DNA of 64,000 bases from Artocarpus heterophyllus. Taxonomy: Eukaryota > Streptophyta > Magnoliopsida > Rosales > Moraceae. The stretch covers positions 32,918,052-32,982,051 of the forward strand of contig CM046348.1 in assembly GCA_025403435.1 (NCBI GenBank). Direction: 5' to 3'. Of this stretch, positions 1-9,431 are shown piece by piece. Both the position numbers and the translations under genes were made by a program. The notes under the pieces were generated by a model. That model saw only the letters and a list, made by a program, of their open reading frames with translations. It was not told the DNA's origin and did not search any database. Every line of letters begins with the position of its first letter. Within the stretch, counting starts at the first letter, position 1.

Positions 1-96
1 CATCGGGTCGCGGTTCCATTCAAAACCGGTTAGAAATTTGATCTTGGAAACCAACTTCGGTTAGGGTCGCGTCAGCTCTTGGCGTGGTTCGTATCA
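1..96 (+). repeat. 3' end of a family-1 LTR (partial)
   Basis: The sequence matches the last part of the F1 LTRs found elsewhere in the window and ends in CGTATCA. It is cut by the window edge. It abuts the 5' LTR of element A directly, and that LTR has lost its first nine bases (TGATGAGGA), so the junction is an LTR-to-LTR fusion, not a normal integration site. Confidence 0.8.
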
Positions 97-547
97 CATC
101 GTTAGCACAAGCAAGAGCACGTGGGAGACATATTCAGATCCAATTCAAGTTCCCATTGGTCCGGTTACAAGAGCTCGTGCGAAGAAGTTTAAAGAAACGC
201 TTATTGTGCTGATTCAAGCAACTTGGGCTCAAGCTATTGCATGGAGGCCCATTGAGGGATTTGCATACGACAACCAGACCAATAAATGCATGATTCAAGC
301 TATAGAAGGGATTGAGTAATTTTCATTTCAGTTACTTTCCCATTTTGAGGCGACACATGGCGAGAAGAATCAGCTTTTGACCTTTTTAATGTCTAGTTTC
401 CTTTATTTTCGTTTGTTTATTTCTATTATTGTAAAGTTTTTAAGCCATTAAGGACACTTACCTTATTTGCTTTAGATTAGGTGATTTGGTAATTGATCTG
501 CCGAAATTCCATGGGGAATTAGGAGCTGAAAATTCGCATAGGAACCC

Positions 548-556
548 CTATATATT
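548..556 (+). promoter_or_regulatory. TATA box of the family-1 LTR promoter
   Basis: CTATATATT lies in the middle of the LTR and is conserved in position in the other F1 LTRs, for example near 49,105 and 55,100. Transcription would start about 30 bp downstream, which sets the U3/R border. This is inferred from sequence only. Confidence 0.55.
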
Positions 557-669
557 GTAACGAATTTCATTCAATGGGATACAAGTAATAACACATAATT
601 TTGAGGTTTAATTCTCTTTAGTTCCTAAACGAACTATTCGAACTTATCGGAAATTTCCGTGGCGTTCAT

Positions 670-771
670 AGACTTATCAATCAGTCCATCCATAGCTGAT
701 TGTGGCGTCCTCACATACCAAGACTTATCAATCGGTCTCTCCATAGCTGATTGTGGCGTCCTCACATACCA
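670..771 (+). repeat. 51-bp tandem duplication in LTR
   Basis: Two 51-bp units (670-720 and 721-771), each running from AGACTTATCAATC to CTCACATACCA. They differ at a few bases. The duplication marks subfamily F1a: it is present in the LTRs of A, B, E, the solo LTR at 39,962 and the LTR near 63.6 kb. It is single-copy in C, D, G and K. Confidence 0.9.
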
Positions 772-890
772 AGGTTCGTGCTTCTTGTTGGGCATCGGGT
801 CGCGGTTCCATCCAAAACCGGTTAGAAAGTTGATCTTGGAAACCAACTTCGGTTAGGGTCGCGTCAGTTCTTGGCATGGTTCGTATCATT

Positions 891-902
891 TGGTATCAGA
901 GC
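891..902 (+). other. Primer binding site (tRNA-iMet type), element A
   Basis: TGGTATCAGAGC begins two bases after the LTR end. It is the usual complement of the 3' end of plant initiator methionine tRNA, where minus-strand DNA synthesis starts. The same site, sometimes mutated, follows every LTR family and the TRIMs in this window. Confidence 0.9.
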
Positions 903-1458
903 GATGTTCTAATCAGGTTTTGCTTATCCGTTCTCTTAGTTTATGTTTGTTTTAGTTATTCGTAAGTTTTTGATTTCCATTATCAAAGTCGGTTAAAAAA
1001 AAAAAAGATCCGAAAAGAAAAGAAAGAAAGAAAAGAAGCGAAAAGAAAAAAAAAAAGGAAAAGAAGAAAAACAAGAGGATCCGAAAAAAAAATAATTTTA
1101 TTTCAGATTCTTGTTATTCATCGTTTAAGGAATCCAAAATTGAATTCCCTGCATAGACCAAAAAAATTTTTGCTGAAATTTTGTTCCTTTTGTGTGTGAT
1201 TCTGAAAAGCCTAAATTCTTTGTTCCTGTTATAGTCTTGTCTCTTTGGTAATCTATTTGTGAATTGTCAAGGAAATTTCGATATTGATTTGACTAGTTTT
1301 ATAGGAACTGAGTGAGAATTAACGAGTGGAAAAAGGCATAGAGGCGAGAGCATTAGAGTGGACAAAAGCCGAAAGTATTGAGTGTAAACACGAGTGAAAT
1401 TGAGTGAACCAATTCACGAGTGAAACACGTAAGGGAGTGTGGTAAGGTCCTTTGGAAA
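903..1458 (+). other. Untranslated leader of element A
   Basis: About 560 bp between primer site and gag without a credible gene. It holds a long purine-rich stretch (about 995-1090, GAAAAGAAAG-type) and a conserved block before gag. The same leader occurs in the other F1 copies. A packaging or dimerisation role is plausible but not shown by the sequence. Confidence 0.75.
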
Positions 1459-2109
1459 ATGTCAAACAACAGCAAGAACACTATTGAGGGTACCTCGGGT
1501 GCAGCAGACCCAAAACTTCTTATGGAAGCAATGATGGGGGAGATGAGGCGATTGTTGAGGGGAGAGATAGGACAGCTTCATGAGAGGATAGACCAGATAG
1601 AGAATGCACGTGTGGAACAGCCACAACATGTTCCTCATGCGCGAAGGCGAGAAAGGGTTCCGGTTAGAGGAGAGGTTGATGACTACTATAGGAATGATGG
1701 GGAAGAGTTTGACGAAGGAGAAGATTCAGAGGGTAGTCACCGAAGATTTGGACGGGATAGAGGCGTTAGGAACAGGGAAGATGATAGACTGAGAGGCATA
1801 AAAATGAAGATACCATCATTTCAAGGCAAATCCAATCCAGAAGCGTACCTAGAATGGGAGAAGAAAATGGAGTTCATCTTTGACTGCCACTATTATTCCG
1901 AGGCGAAGAAGGTAAAATTGGCTGTAATTGAATTTTCTGATTATGCTATTACTTGGTGGGATCAGCTTGTTATAAACAGGAGACGAAATAGAGAGCGACC
2001 TATTGAGTCATGGGAAGAGATGAAGACCGTGATGAGAAAGCGATTTGTGCCAACTTACTACTACCGGGAGTTGTACAACAAACTACAAAACCTTAAGCAG
2101 GGCAACTAG
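1459..2109 (+). CDS. gag: Element A gag, N-terminal part (stopped by TAG)
   Basis: Encodes the N-terminal capsid region of Gag, which assembles the cytoplasmic virus-like particle. I start at the ATG of MSNNSKN because all copies share it; an in-frame ATG 13 codons upstream (1420) lies in leader sequence. An acidic/basic N-terminal stretch with coiled-coil character is followed by the conserved retrotransposon Gag domain, from about GIKMKIPSFQGK to ITWWDQL. The frame stops at TAG 2107-2109, where other copies have CGG (Arg). The same frame then continues for 338 codons, so this is a recent nonsense change and not the natural end of the gene. Confidence 0.85.
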   Translation: MSNNSKNTIEGTSGAADPKLLMEAMMGEMRRLLRGEIGQLHERIDQIENARVEQPQHVPHARRRERVPVRGEVDDYYRNDGEEFDEGEDSEGSHRRFGRDRGVRNREDDRLRGIKMKIPSFQGKSNPEAYLEWEKKMEFIFDCHYYSEAKKVKLAVIEFSDYAITWWDQLVINRRRNRERPIESWEEMKTVMRKRFVPTYYYRELYNKLQNLKQGN

Positions 2110-3123
2110 AGTGTAGAGGAGTACTATAAGGAGATGGAGGTTATGATGATTCGGGCTAATATAGAGGAGGATCGGGAGGCTACAATGGCAAGGTTTTTGG
2201 CGGGCTTGAACCGAGATATCCACAATGCCGTTGAGTTACAACATTATGTGGAGTTGGAGGACATGGTGCACATGGCTATTAAAATTGAGAATCAACTTAT
2301 GAGGAGGGGCAGTAGCACACGTCCTAGCCAAAACCCAAGTACATTGGCTTGGAAAATCAACCAATGGAAGAGGGATGAGAAGCAATCCAACCCCAAGCCA
2401 AAGATCGAGCAAAAACAAGAGGTGGCCAGCCATGGGAATCAAGGTAAATCCGATTCTTCCACTACTCGGACTCGTGATTTTAAATGTTTTAAATGTCAAG
2501 GCAGGGGTCATATAGCAAGCCAATGTCCGAACAAACGAGTTATGGTGGTGCGGGACAATGGAGAGATTGAAACCGACGAGGATTCGGACAATGATTCTAT
2601 GCCTTCATTAGAGGATGCCGACGATGAGGAGTGCGCTGTCCAAGGAGAATTGTTGGTCACAAGGAGAGCTTTAAGTGTGCAAGCCAAAGAAGAAGATGAA
2701 GAGGTGCAACGGGAAAACATCTTCCACACTAGGTGCCACGTTCAAAACAAGGTATGTAGTGTGATTATTGATGGTGGGAGTTGTACAAATGTTGCTAGCA
2801 CAACCATGGTAGAGAAGTTAGGCCTCCCAACAATTAAGCATCCTCGACCATATAAATTGCAATGGTTAAATGATGCTGGTGAGGTAAAGGTGCATAAACA
2901 GGTGTTAGTTCCTTTTCGCATTGGAAGATATGAAGATGAAGTTTTGTGCGATGTGGTTCCGATGCAAGCTGGGCACTTGTTGTTAGGTAGACCATGGCAA
3001 TTTGATCGGCGAGTTAAGCATGATGGTTTCACCAACAAGTACTCATTCGTTCACAATCAAAAGACGATCACTCTGGTTCCATTAACACCAAAACAGGTCT
3101 ATGACGACCAAGTGAGCTTATAG
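2110..3123 (+). CDS. gag-PR: Element A gag C-terminus and protease
   Basis: In-frame continuation of gag; the first ATG is at 2134. It carries the end of the capsid domain, a CCHC zinc knuckle [14 protein letters not shown] (2485-2526) that binds the genomic RNA, an acidic linker, and an aspartic protease with active-site IIDGGS (Asp codon 2770-2772) that would cut the polyprotein. The frame stops at TAG 3121-3123, where other copies read CAG, and goes on in the same frame into pol. The CAG at which many sister copies have an amber codon (TPKQ/TPK-stop) is intact here. Confidence 0.86.
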   Translation, partial: SVEEYYKEMEVMMIRANIEEDREATMARFLAGLNRDIHNAVELQHYVELEDMVHMAIKIENQLMRRGSSTRPSQNPSTLAWKINQWKRDEKQSNPKPKIEQKQEVASHGNQGKSDSSTTRTRDFKCFKCQGRGHIASQCPNKRVMVVRDNGEIETDEDSDNDSMPSLEDADDEECAVQGELLVTRRALSVQAKEEDEEVQRENIFHTRCHVQNKVCSVIIDGGSCTNVASTTMVEKLGLPTIKHPRPYKLQWLNDAGEVKVHKQVLVPFRIGRYEDEVLCDVVPMQAGHLLLGRPWQFDRRVKHDGFTNKYSFVHNQKTITLVPLTPKQVYDDQVSL

Positions 3124-3141
3124 AGAGAAAGTGATAAAAAA

Positions 3142-6100
3142 ATGAAGAGCGAAGAAAAATCAAGAGTGGGAGTGCAGAGAGAGAGTTCAGCCAGTGAGAG
3201 AAAAAAAGAAGAGATGGCCGAGAAAAAGGAAAGCAAAGAGAGCAAGGGAGAGAAAATTGAGAGGGCTAAAAAGAATTCACAATCAGCCAATGAGAGAAAA
3301 GTAGAGAGAAAAACAAACTTTTATGCAAGAAATAGTGATGTGAGAAGAGCTTTGTTTTCTAATCAGCCGATGATTTTACTCATGTACAAGGTGGCGTTAT
3401 TAAACACTAACGATCTTGATTCCACCTTGCATAGTTCTGTTGTTTCTCTTTTGCAGGATTATGAGGATATCTTTCCCGAGGAAACACCGCAGGGTTTACC
3501 TCCAATCCGCGGGATTGAACATCAAATCGACTTCATACCTGGAGCTACAATCCCAAACCGACCAGCCTATAGGAGTAATCCCGAGATGACAAAGGAACTC
3601 CAACGGCAGGTAAATGAGTTGATGAAGAAGGGACACGTGAGAGAAAGCATGAGCCCGTGCGCCGTACCAGTTTTACTTGTGCCTAAGAAAGATGGGACTT
3701 GGAGGATGTGCGTTGATTGTCGAGCCATCAACAACATCACGGTAAAGTATCGACATCCCAATCCTCGCTTGGATGACATGTTAGATGAATTGCATGGTGC
3801 TTGTGTGTTTTCTAAAATTGATCTAAAGAGTGGATATCATCAAATTCGCATGAAAGAGGGAGATGAGTGGAAAACGGCTTTCAACACAAAACAAGGCTTG
3901 TATGAGTGGTTGGTAATGCCTTTCGGTTTAACCAATGCGCCTAGCACATTTATGCGTTTAATGAACCATGTTTTGCGAGCTTTTATTGGAAAATTTGTCG
4001 TTGTTTATTTTGATGATATCCTTATCTATAGCAGCAATTTGGATGAACATATTGAACATTTGAAACTTGTTTTAGATGTTTTGCGGAAGGAAAAGTTGTA
4101 TGCTAACCTCAAGAAATGTACCTTTTGCACAGATAAGCTTGTGTTTCTTGGTTTTGTTGTTAGTGCTCAAGGTATACAGGTTGATGAAGAAATGGTGCGA
4201 GCCATCCAGGAGTGGCCGAGTCCAACTAGTGTGGGAAATGTACGGAGTTTTCATGGACTTGCTAGTTTCTACCGGCGGTTTGTGAAAGATTTCAGTACTA
4301 TAGCCGCACCACTTACTGAAGTCATCAAGAAGAATGTTGGGTTTAGATGGGGAGAAGAGCAAGAAAAGGCATTTCAGCTACTCAAGGGGAAGTTGACAAA
4401 TGCTCCATTGTTATCTTTACCTAATTTTTCCAAAACTTTTGAGATTGAATGTGATGCTTCAGGTGTTGGAATTGGTGCTGTTTTAATGCAGGAAGGGAGA
4501 CCAATAGCATATTTCAGTGAGAAGCTGAATGGGGCAACTCTTAATTACCCAACTTATGATAAAGAGATGTATGCATTGGTTCGGGCATTAGAGACATGGC
4601 AGCACTACCTATGGCCTAAGGAGTTCGTGATTCACACTGATCATGAGTCCTTGAAACACTTGAAGGGCCAGCACAAGCTGAACAAAAGGCATGCTCGTTG
4701 GGTGGAATTCATAGAGACGTTTCCGTATGTCATTCGCTACAAGCAAGGTAAGGAAAACGTCGTTGCCGATGCACTTTCTCGCAGGTATGTCTTAATCTCA
4801 ACTCTTAATGCTAAACTACTGGGTTTTGAACACATTAAAGAGTTATATGCTGATGACCATGACTTTCGTACTGAGTATCAAGCTTGTGAGAGATCTGCTA
4901 GTGGTAAGTACTTTAGGCATGAGGGATACTTGTTTCAGGAGAATAAATTATGTGTGCCTAATTGTTCATTAAGAGATTTGCTAGTGAGGGAATCCCATGG
5001 GGGAGGATTGATGGGACATTTTGGAGTAGTGAAAACTTTAGCTATGTTGCAGGAACACTTCTATTGGCCACATATGAAACGAGATGTTGAGAGGCTTTGT
5101 GGTAGATGTGTAACTTGTAGGCAGGCTAAATCAAGAGTGCAGCCCCATGGTTTATACACCCCTTTACCAATACCTAGTGAACCATGGATTGATATTTCGA
5201 TGGATTTTGTGTTAGGTTTGCCTAGGTCTAAACGGGGAAGAGACTCAATATTTGTGGTCATGGATAGGTTTTCAAAGATGGCTCATTTTATTCCATGCCA
5301 CAAGACAGATGATGCTTCCAATGTTGCTGATTTGTTCTTTAGGGAAATTGTGAGACTTCATGGTATGCCTAGGACAATTGTTTCTGATAGGGACACCAAG
5401 TTCTTAAGCTACTTTTGGAAGACTTTGTGGGCTAAGTTAGGGACTAAGCTATTATTTTCAACTACTTGTCACCCACAAACCGATGGTCAAACAGAAGTTG
5501 TGAATAGAACCTTGTCTACTTTGTTGAGGGCTGTCATTAAAAAGAACATCAAAACATGGGAGGAGTGTTTACCACATGTTGAGTTTGCTTATAATCGATC
5601 TGTTCATTCTGCTACTCAATTTTCACCGTTTGAAATTGTTTATGGTTTTAATCCTTTAACTCCTTTGGATTTAATGCCATTACCTTTGTCTGAGCATGTG
5701 AATTTAGATGGAAAAAGAAAAGCTGATCTTGTTAAGCAGATACACGAGAAGGCAAGACTCAACATCGAGCGAAGGACTAAACAATATGCTGAACAAGCCA
5801 ACAAAGGGCGTCACAAGCTCGTCTTCGAGCCCGGTGATTGGGTGTGGTTGCACTTACGCAAGGAACGATTTCCAGAACAAAGGAAATCCAAGCTATTGCC
5901 TAGAGGGGACGGTCCTTTTCAAGTTCTCGAAAGGATCAATGATAATGCGTACAAGCTAGACTTGCGAGGTGAGTATGGTGGAAGTGCCTCCTTTAATGTT
6001 TCTGACCTAAGTCCTTTTGATGCAGGCGACGATTTGAGGACAAATCCTTCTCAAGAGGAGGGGAATGATGAGGACATCGTTAGCACAAGCAAGAGCACGT

Positions 6101-6165
6101 GGGAGACATATTTAGATCCAATTCAAGTTCCCATTGGTCCGGTTACGAGAGCTCATGCGAAGTAG
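3142..6165 (+). CDS. pol: Element A pol: linker, RT, RNase H, integrase
   Basis: 1007 codons in the gag frame. Residues 1-60 form a Lys/Glu/Ser-rich linker. RT follows, with catalytic YFDD at residues 289-292. RNase H has IECDASG with Asp438. Integrase has the zinc-binding set H619, H626, C656, C659, the catalytic triad D688, D749, E785 (D-x35-E) and a C-terminal GPF-type module. No chromodomain follows. All catalytic residues are present, so the enzyme set looks intact although gag is not. It ends at TAG 6163, a changed AAG; other copies read about 45 codons further into the 3' LTR. The segment from about 3305 to 4100 resembles F2 element I rather than F1b copies (see findings). Confidence 0.93.
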   Translation: MKSEEKSRVGVQRESSASERKKEEMAEKKESKESKGEKIERAKKNSQSANERKVERKTNFYARNSDVRRALFSNQPMILLMYKVALLNTNDLDSTLHSSVVSLLQDYEDIFPEETPQGLPPIRGIEHQIDFIPGATIPNRPAYRSNPEMTKELQRQVNELMKKGHVRESMSPCAVPVLLVPKKDGTWRMCVDCRAINNITVKYRHPNPRLDDMLDELHGACVFSKIDLKSGYHQIRMKEGDEWKTAFNTKQGLYEWLVMPFGLTNAPSTFMRLMNHVLRAFIGKFVVVYFDDILIYSSNLDEHIEHLKLVLDVLRKEKLYANLKKCTFCTDKLVFLGFVVSAQGIQVDEEMVRAIQEWPSPTSVGNVRSFHGLASFYRRFVKDFSTIAAPLTEVIKKNVGFRWGEEQEKAFQLLKGKLTNAPLLSLPNFSKTFEIECDASGVGIGAVLMQEGRPIAYFSEKLNGATLNYPTYDKEMYALVRALETWQHYLWPKEFVIHTDHESLKHLKGQHKLNKRHARWVEFIETFPYVIRYKQGKENVVADALSRRYVLISTLNAKLLGFEHIKELYADDHDFRTEYQACERSASGKYFRHEGYLFQENKLCVPNCSLRDLLVRESHGGGLMGHFGVVKTLAMLQEHFYWPHMKRDVERLCGRCVTCRQAKSRVQPHGLYTPLPIPSEPWIDISMDFVLGLPRSKRGRDSIFVVMDRFSKMAHFIPCHKTDDASNVADLFFREIVRLHGMPRTIVSDRDTKFLSYFWKTLWAKLGTKLLFSTTCHPQTDGQTEVVNRTLSTLLRAVIKKNIKTWEECLPHVEFAYNRSVHSATQFSPFEIVYGFNPLTPLDLMPLPLSEHVNLDGKRKADLVKQIHEKARLNIERRTKQYAEQANKGRHKLVFEPGDWVWLHLRKERFPEQRKSKLLPRGDGPFQVLERINDNAYKLDLRGEYGGSASFNVSDLSPFDAGDDLRTNPSQEEGNDEDIVSTSKSTWETYLDPIQVPIGPVTRAHAK
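6053..6065 (+). other. Polypurine tract, element A
   Basis: AAGAGGAGGGGAA directly before the 3' LTR would prime plus-strand DNA. It lies inside the integrase frame, where it encodes part of the QEEGN stretch, so it is constrained twice. Confidence 0.85.
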
Positions 6166-6866
6166 TTTAAAGAAACGCTTATTGGGTTGATTCAAGCAAC
6201 TTGGGCTCAAGCTATTGCATGGAGGCCCATTGAGGGAATTGCATACGACAACCAGACCAATAAATGCGTGATTCATGCTATAGAAAGGATTGAGTAATTT
6301 CCATTTCAGTTACTTTCCCATTTTGAGGCGACACATGGCGAGAAGAATCAGCTTTTGACCTTTTTAATGTCTAGTTTCCTTTATTTTCGTTTGTTTATTT
6401 CTATTATTGTAAAGTTTTTAAGCCATTAAGGACACTTACCTTATTTGCTTTAGATTAGGTGATTTGGTAATTGATCTGCCGAAATTCCATGGGGAATTAG
6501 GAGCTGAAAATTCGCATAGGAACCCCTATATATTGTAATGAATTTCATTCAATAGGATACAAGTAATAACACATAATTTTGAGGTTTAATTCTCTTTAGT
6601 TCCTAAACGAACTATTCGAACTTATCAGAAATTTCCGTGGCGTTCATAGACTTATCAATCAGTCCATCCATAGCTGATTGTGGCGTCCTCACATACCAAG
6701 ACTTATCAATCGGTCTCTCCATAGCTGATTGTGGCGTCCTCACATTCCAAGGTTCGTGCTTCTTGTTGGGCATCGGGTCGCGGTTCCATCCAAAACCGGT
6801 TAGAAAGTTGATCTTGGAAACCAACTTCGGTTAGGGTCGCGTCAGTTCTTGGCGTGGTTCGTATCA
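6066..6866 (+). repeat. Element A 3' LTR
   Basis: 801 bp from TGATGAGGAC to GTATCA, repeating the 5' LTR. Its first 240 bp or so would carry the integrase C-terminus (GPVTRA motif); here the frame is stopped at 6163. It is followed by a poly-T tract belonging to an opposite-strand leader. Confidence 0.92.
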
Positions 6867-7798
6867 CCCCCTTTTTTTTTTTTACCCGACTTTGATAATG
6901 GAAATCAAGACTCATGAATATGTGAAAAAAACATAAACTAAGGGAACGAATAAGCAAAACCTAATTAGAACCTCGCTCTAATACCAGATGATAAGAACCT
7001 TGCCAATATACTGACGAAACCTGTTATCAATAAAAAAAGGCACCAAGACCGTTTCTACTTAGATTTGGATGGAAGTCACGGCAACCCATTGCTTATATCG
7101 AAGCAAGAACCTTGGTATATCGTAGACGCCACAATCAAGGATAGAAAGCTTGATTGATAAGTCGGGATTGAACACCCAGATTGATCCGAAGAGTTCATGT
7201 AGTTCATCAAAAACCAAAGAAAGAATTTTCTCTTTCAGAAATAAACATTCATCAATCCATTCATTAACCTTGGAAACGCCTATTTATAGGCCAAAATTAC
7301 AAAGGAAAGTTGACAAATTCAAACATAAGTACTAATCCTAATTTAAGCCTAAAATAAAAACCAAAAGAAAGGAAAGCCTCAAAGGCTGATATTCAGCCAT
7401 TTACACGCCTAACAATTAAAGGAAAGTGCAATTAATGCTCTTCAACAACTTGCATAAATGATCAACCACATGTGTGCCAATAATGGGAAAGTTTTCAAAA
7501 TCCTTCCATAGACTTGATCTTGCAAGATTTGAGCTGAATTCAAGCTTGACTCATTTGAGCTGATTTCAAGCTTGACTCGTCCGAATTCTTCCAGAACTTG
7601 GATCAAATTGATGCATCTTTGTGGCTGATGTGGGCCTGGGTCAATGGGCTTGCACAAATTACTTGATTCCAAATTTCATGAATCAGGCCATTTATCACTT
7701 TCTTGAATTTCTTTGCTCGGCCTCTTGTGACTGGTCCAACAGGCACTTGTATTGGGTCAGCCACCTTCCTTGCATTTGAGCTCGCCACGTCTCCATCA
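6867..7798 (-). mobile_element. Chimeric fragment: family-2 LTR joined to family-1 leader
   Basis: Read on the minus strand, a full F2 LTR (7798 down to 6989, TGATGGAGAC to TTCTTATCA) is followed by a degenerate primer site and then by the F1 leader (6988 to 6867), not the F2 leader seen in element I. The leader is cut off where element A begins. The switch from F2 to F1 sequence lies at the primer site. No gag or pol remains. The LTR includes the TATA region, read as CTATTTATAGGC-type on the plus strand near 7270. Confidence 0.8.
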
Positions 7799-9117
7799 TG
7801 TCTTTTAATTCTAATAAAAATTATGAATCATTATTGCTATGTTAACTAAATTCTATAAAGTTTTATCTTCATATACTTATTATGTTTTAAGATAAAATTC
7901 ATTAATTGACAAGTACTCAGTGGTTATAAATGTCTGCTGATAAGCTCTATGTAATTCATGAGATGATAAATCATATTTTTAAATATGTTTTGCATGTTTT
8001 ATTATTTTTGTAACTTATATTTATATGTTAACCATGTTACATAAAAATTTTAGAAGCATATCAGGCATATTTGATTTTATAAAAAAGTTTGAATAGAACA
8101 TGTTCACTATCTATCATATCTAGCGTTAATATTAACTTTGAATTTGATCATGGGTTTTGAATTACTCCGAATTTATTGAAGCTAAATTTTGCATATGTTA
8201 TAACTCTATGTGTCTATTATATGTAGTAATTTTTATAAATTATTTTATGGCATAAATAATTTAATACTAACTTTTAATTAAGATTGCTCACTGTCTAGGC
8301 TTTGCTGGCAGATTTAATAGTATTGATTGTGTGATTTATATTAATTATTAAATGAAATTTTTGTAGCTCAAGAAGAATCTGAGCAATATATATATGTTAA
8401 CTTTATTCCTGCAAATTTTCATGCACTAATTGAATTTGAATTGAAAGTTATAGGGTTATGAATCCTTAAAGGTCAGGTAGTTTTTTTTTTATTGGCATAT
8501 TTACTTAAATGTTTTAAAAATTTGAAAAATGTACTTTGGATTAATATTTTCAAGAGAATAAAATTTGAGTGATATTTATATATGTTGGCTATGTTATGGA
8601 ATAATTCTTACACTTTATTCATGCTTGTAACTTGAGATTAATTTCTCTAAGTGATTAAAGATCAAGTTTTCTATCATTATGTCACTTGACTTTAAGTGCA
8701 TGTTTGTGACTCAAAGATGCTTTTGTTTTGATAAGAATGATATATGATGATATAATATGGTATTAAATGATATCATGAAGATGAATATCATAAAGGTGAA
8801 TATTAATTTTATGTATTATATGAATAATTGATATGAACACTCCAAAAAGTGAGCACATCAAGAACTGCAGGAACGTTATCTGAATTGAGGTTTAGTAAGC
8901 AAACAAGTAAGACATTCTCACCTGCAATATGATAAAAGTTTATGACAAATTTTAAGAATATGTTTTATGATAATTTTTAAGTTTGTTTTTACATATTATC
9001 TTCTCATGAAAACTCTTGTTGCAACAAGAAAATTTAAAGGATGTTTTATTGACGAGGTATGTTAAAGGTATATCTATTTAAGTGTATCACTTAATAATGA
9101 TTATTGTGATGTCTGTA
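7799..9117 (+). other. AT-rich sequence, nothing recognised
   Basis: About 1.3 kb of strongly AT-rich DNA with no ORF above about 60 codons, no LTR or polyprotein similarity that I can see, and no clear repeat structure. It is the longest stretch not explained by known elements. It could be old host intergenic DNA or a very decayed transposon. Confidence 0.5.
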
Positions 9118-9431
9118 AGGGGGCTTACACTTCTATTGGCCAACATGAAAAGAGATGTTGAGAGAATTTGTGGTAGATGTGTCACATGTAGGCAAGCAAA
9201 ATCTAGAGTGCAATCCCATGGTTTATACACAATAATTATCCATTCCTAGCGAACCTTGCATTGATATTTCAATGGACTTTGTGTTAGGTTTGCCTAGGTC
9301 TAAACATGGCAGAGATTCAATTTTTGTAGTTGTGGATAGATATTTGAAGATGGTACATTTTATTTCTTATCACAAAACTAATGATGTTTCTCATATTGCT
9401 AATTTGTTCTTTAGAGAAATTGTAAGGTATG
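9118..9431 (+). pseudogene. Integrase fragment, gypsy element
   Basis: Encodes the integrase zinc-finger cysteines ([12 protein letters not shown]) and the start of the catalytic core ([11 protein letters not shown]), diverged from the F1 and F2 copies. A short insertion near 9230 breaks the frame between the two parts. Both ends are truncated; the 3' end runs straight into an LTR at 9432, so the rest of integrase is deleted. Confidence 0.8.

Larger units (their letters stand above)
97..888 (+). repeat. Element A 5' LTR
   Basis: Direct repeat of 6066-6866, lacking the first nine bases of the LTR. It ends in CGTATCA and is followed at once by the primer site. The first part is the same DNA that encodes the integrase C-terminus in the 3' LTR and carries a CACGTG box at 118-123. 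A TATA-like site lies at 548-556 and the 51-bp duplication at 670-771. Confidence 0.92.
97..6866 (+). mobile_element. Element A: Ty3/gypsy LTR retrotransposon, family 1a
   Basis: A nearly complete element with two LTRs, a primer site at 891-902, a purine-rich leader, gag, protease, RT, RNase H, integrase and a polypurine tract at 6053-6065. Gag to integrase lie in a single reading frame broken only by TAG codons at 2107 and 3121 and ended by a TAG at 6163. By eye the two LTRs differ at about 15 sites in about 790 bp, so it is older than element B. No target-site duplication is visible because the 5' edge is fused to another LTR. The CRM-like clade assignment rests on RT and integrase motifs and on the absence of a chromodomain; it is tentative. 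Confidence 0.93.

Noticed and set aside
659..856. Short conserved ORF (MAFIDLSISPS...) repeated in many places on both strands
   Set aside because: It lies entirely within the F1 LTR end and spans the 51-bp duplication. Conservation reflects repeat copies, not a gene, and its reading differs among copies.
2236..2523. Antisense ORFs across gag and pol of all elements
   Set aside because: They mirror conserved sense codons and recur wherever the sense gene is present; codon pattern and context support only the sense strand.
6000..6300. Envelope-like third gene between integrase and 3' LTR
   Set aside because: There is no room: the polypurine tract and LTR overlap the integrase frame.
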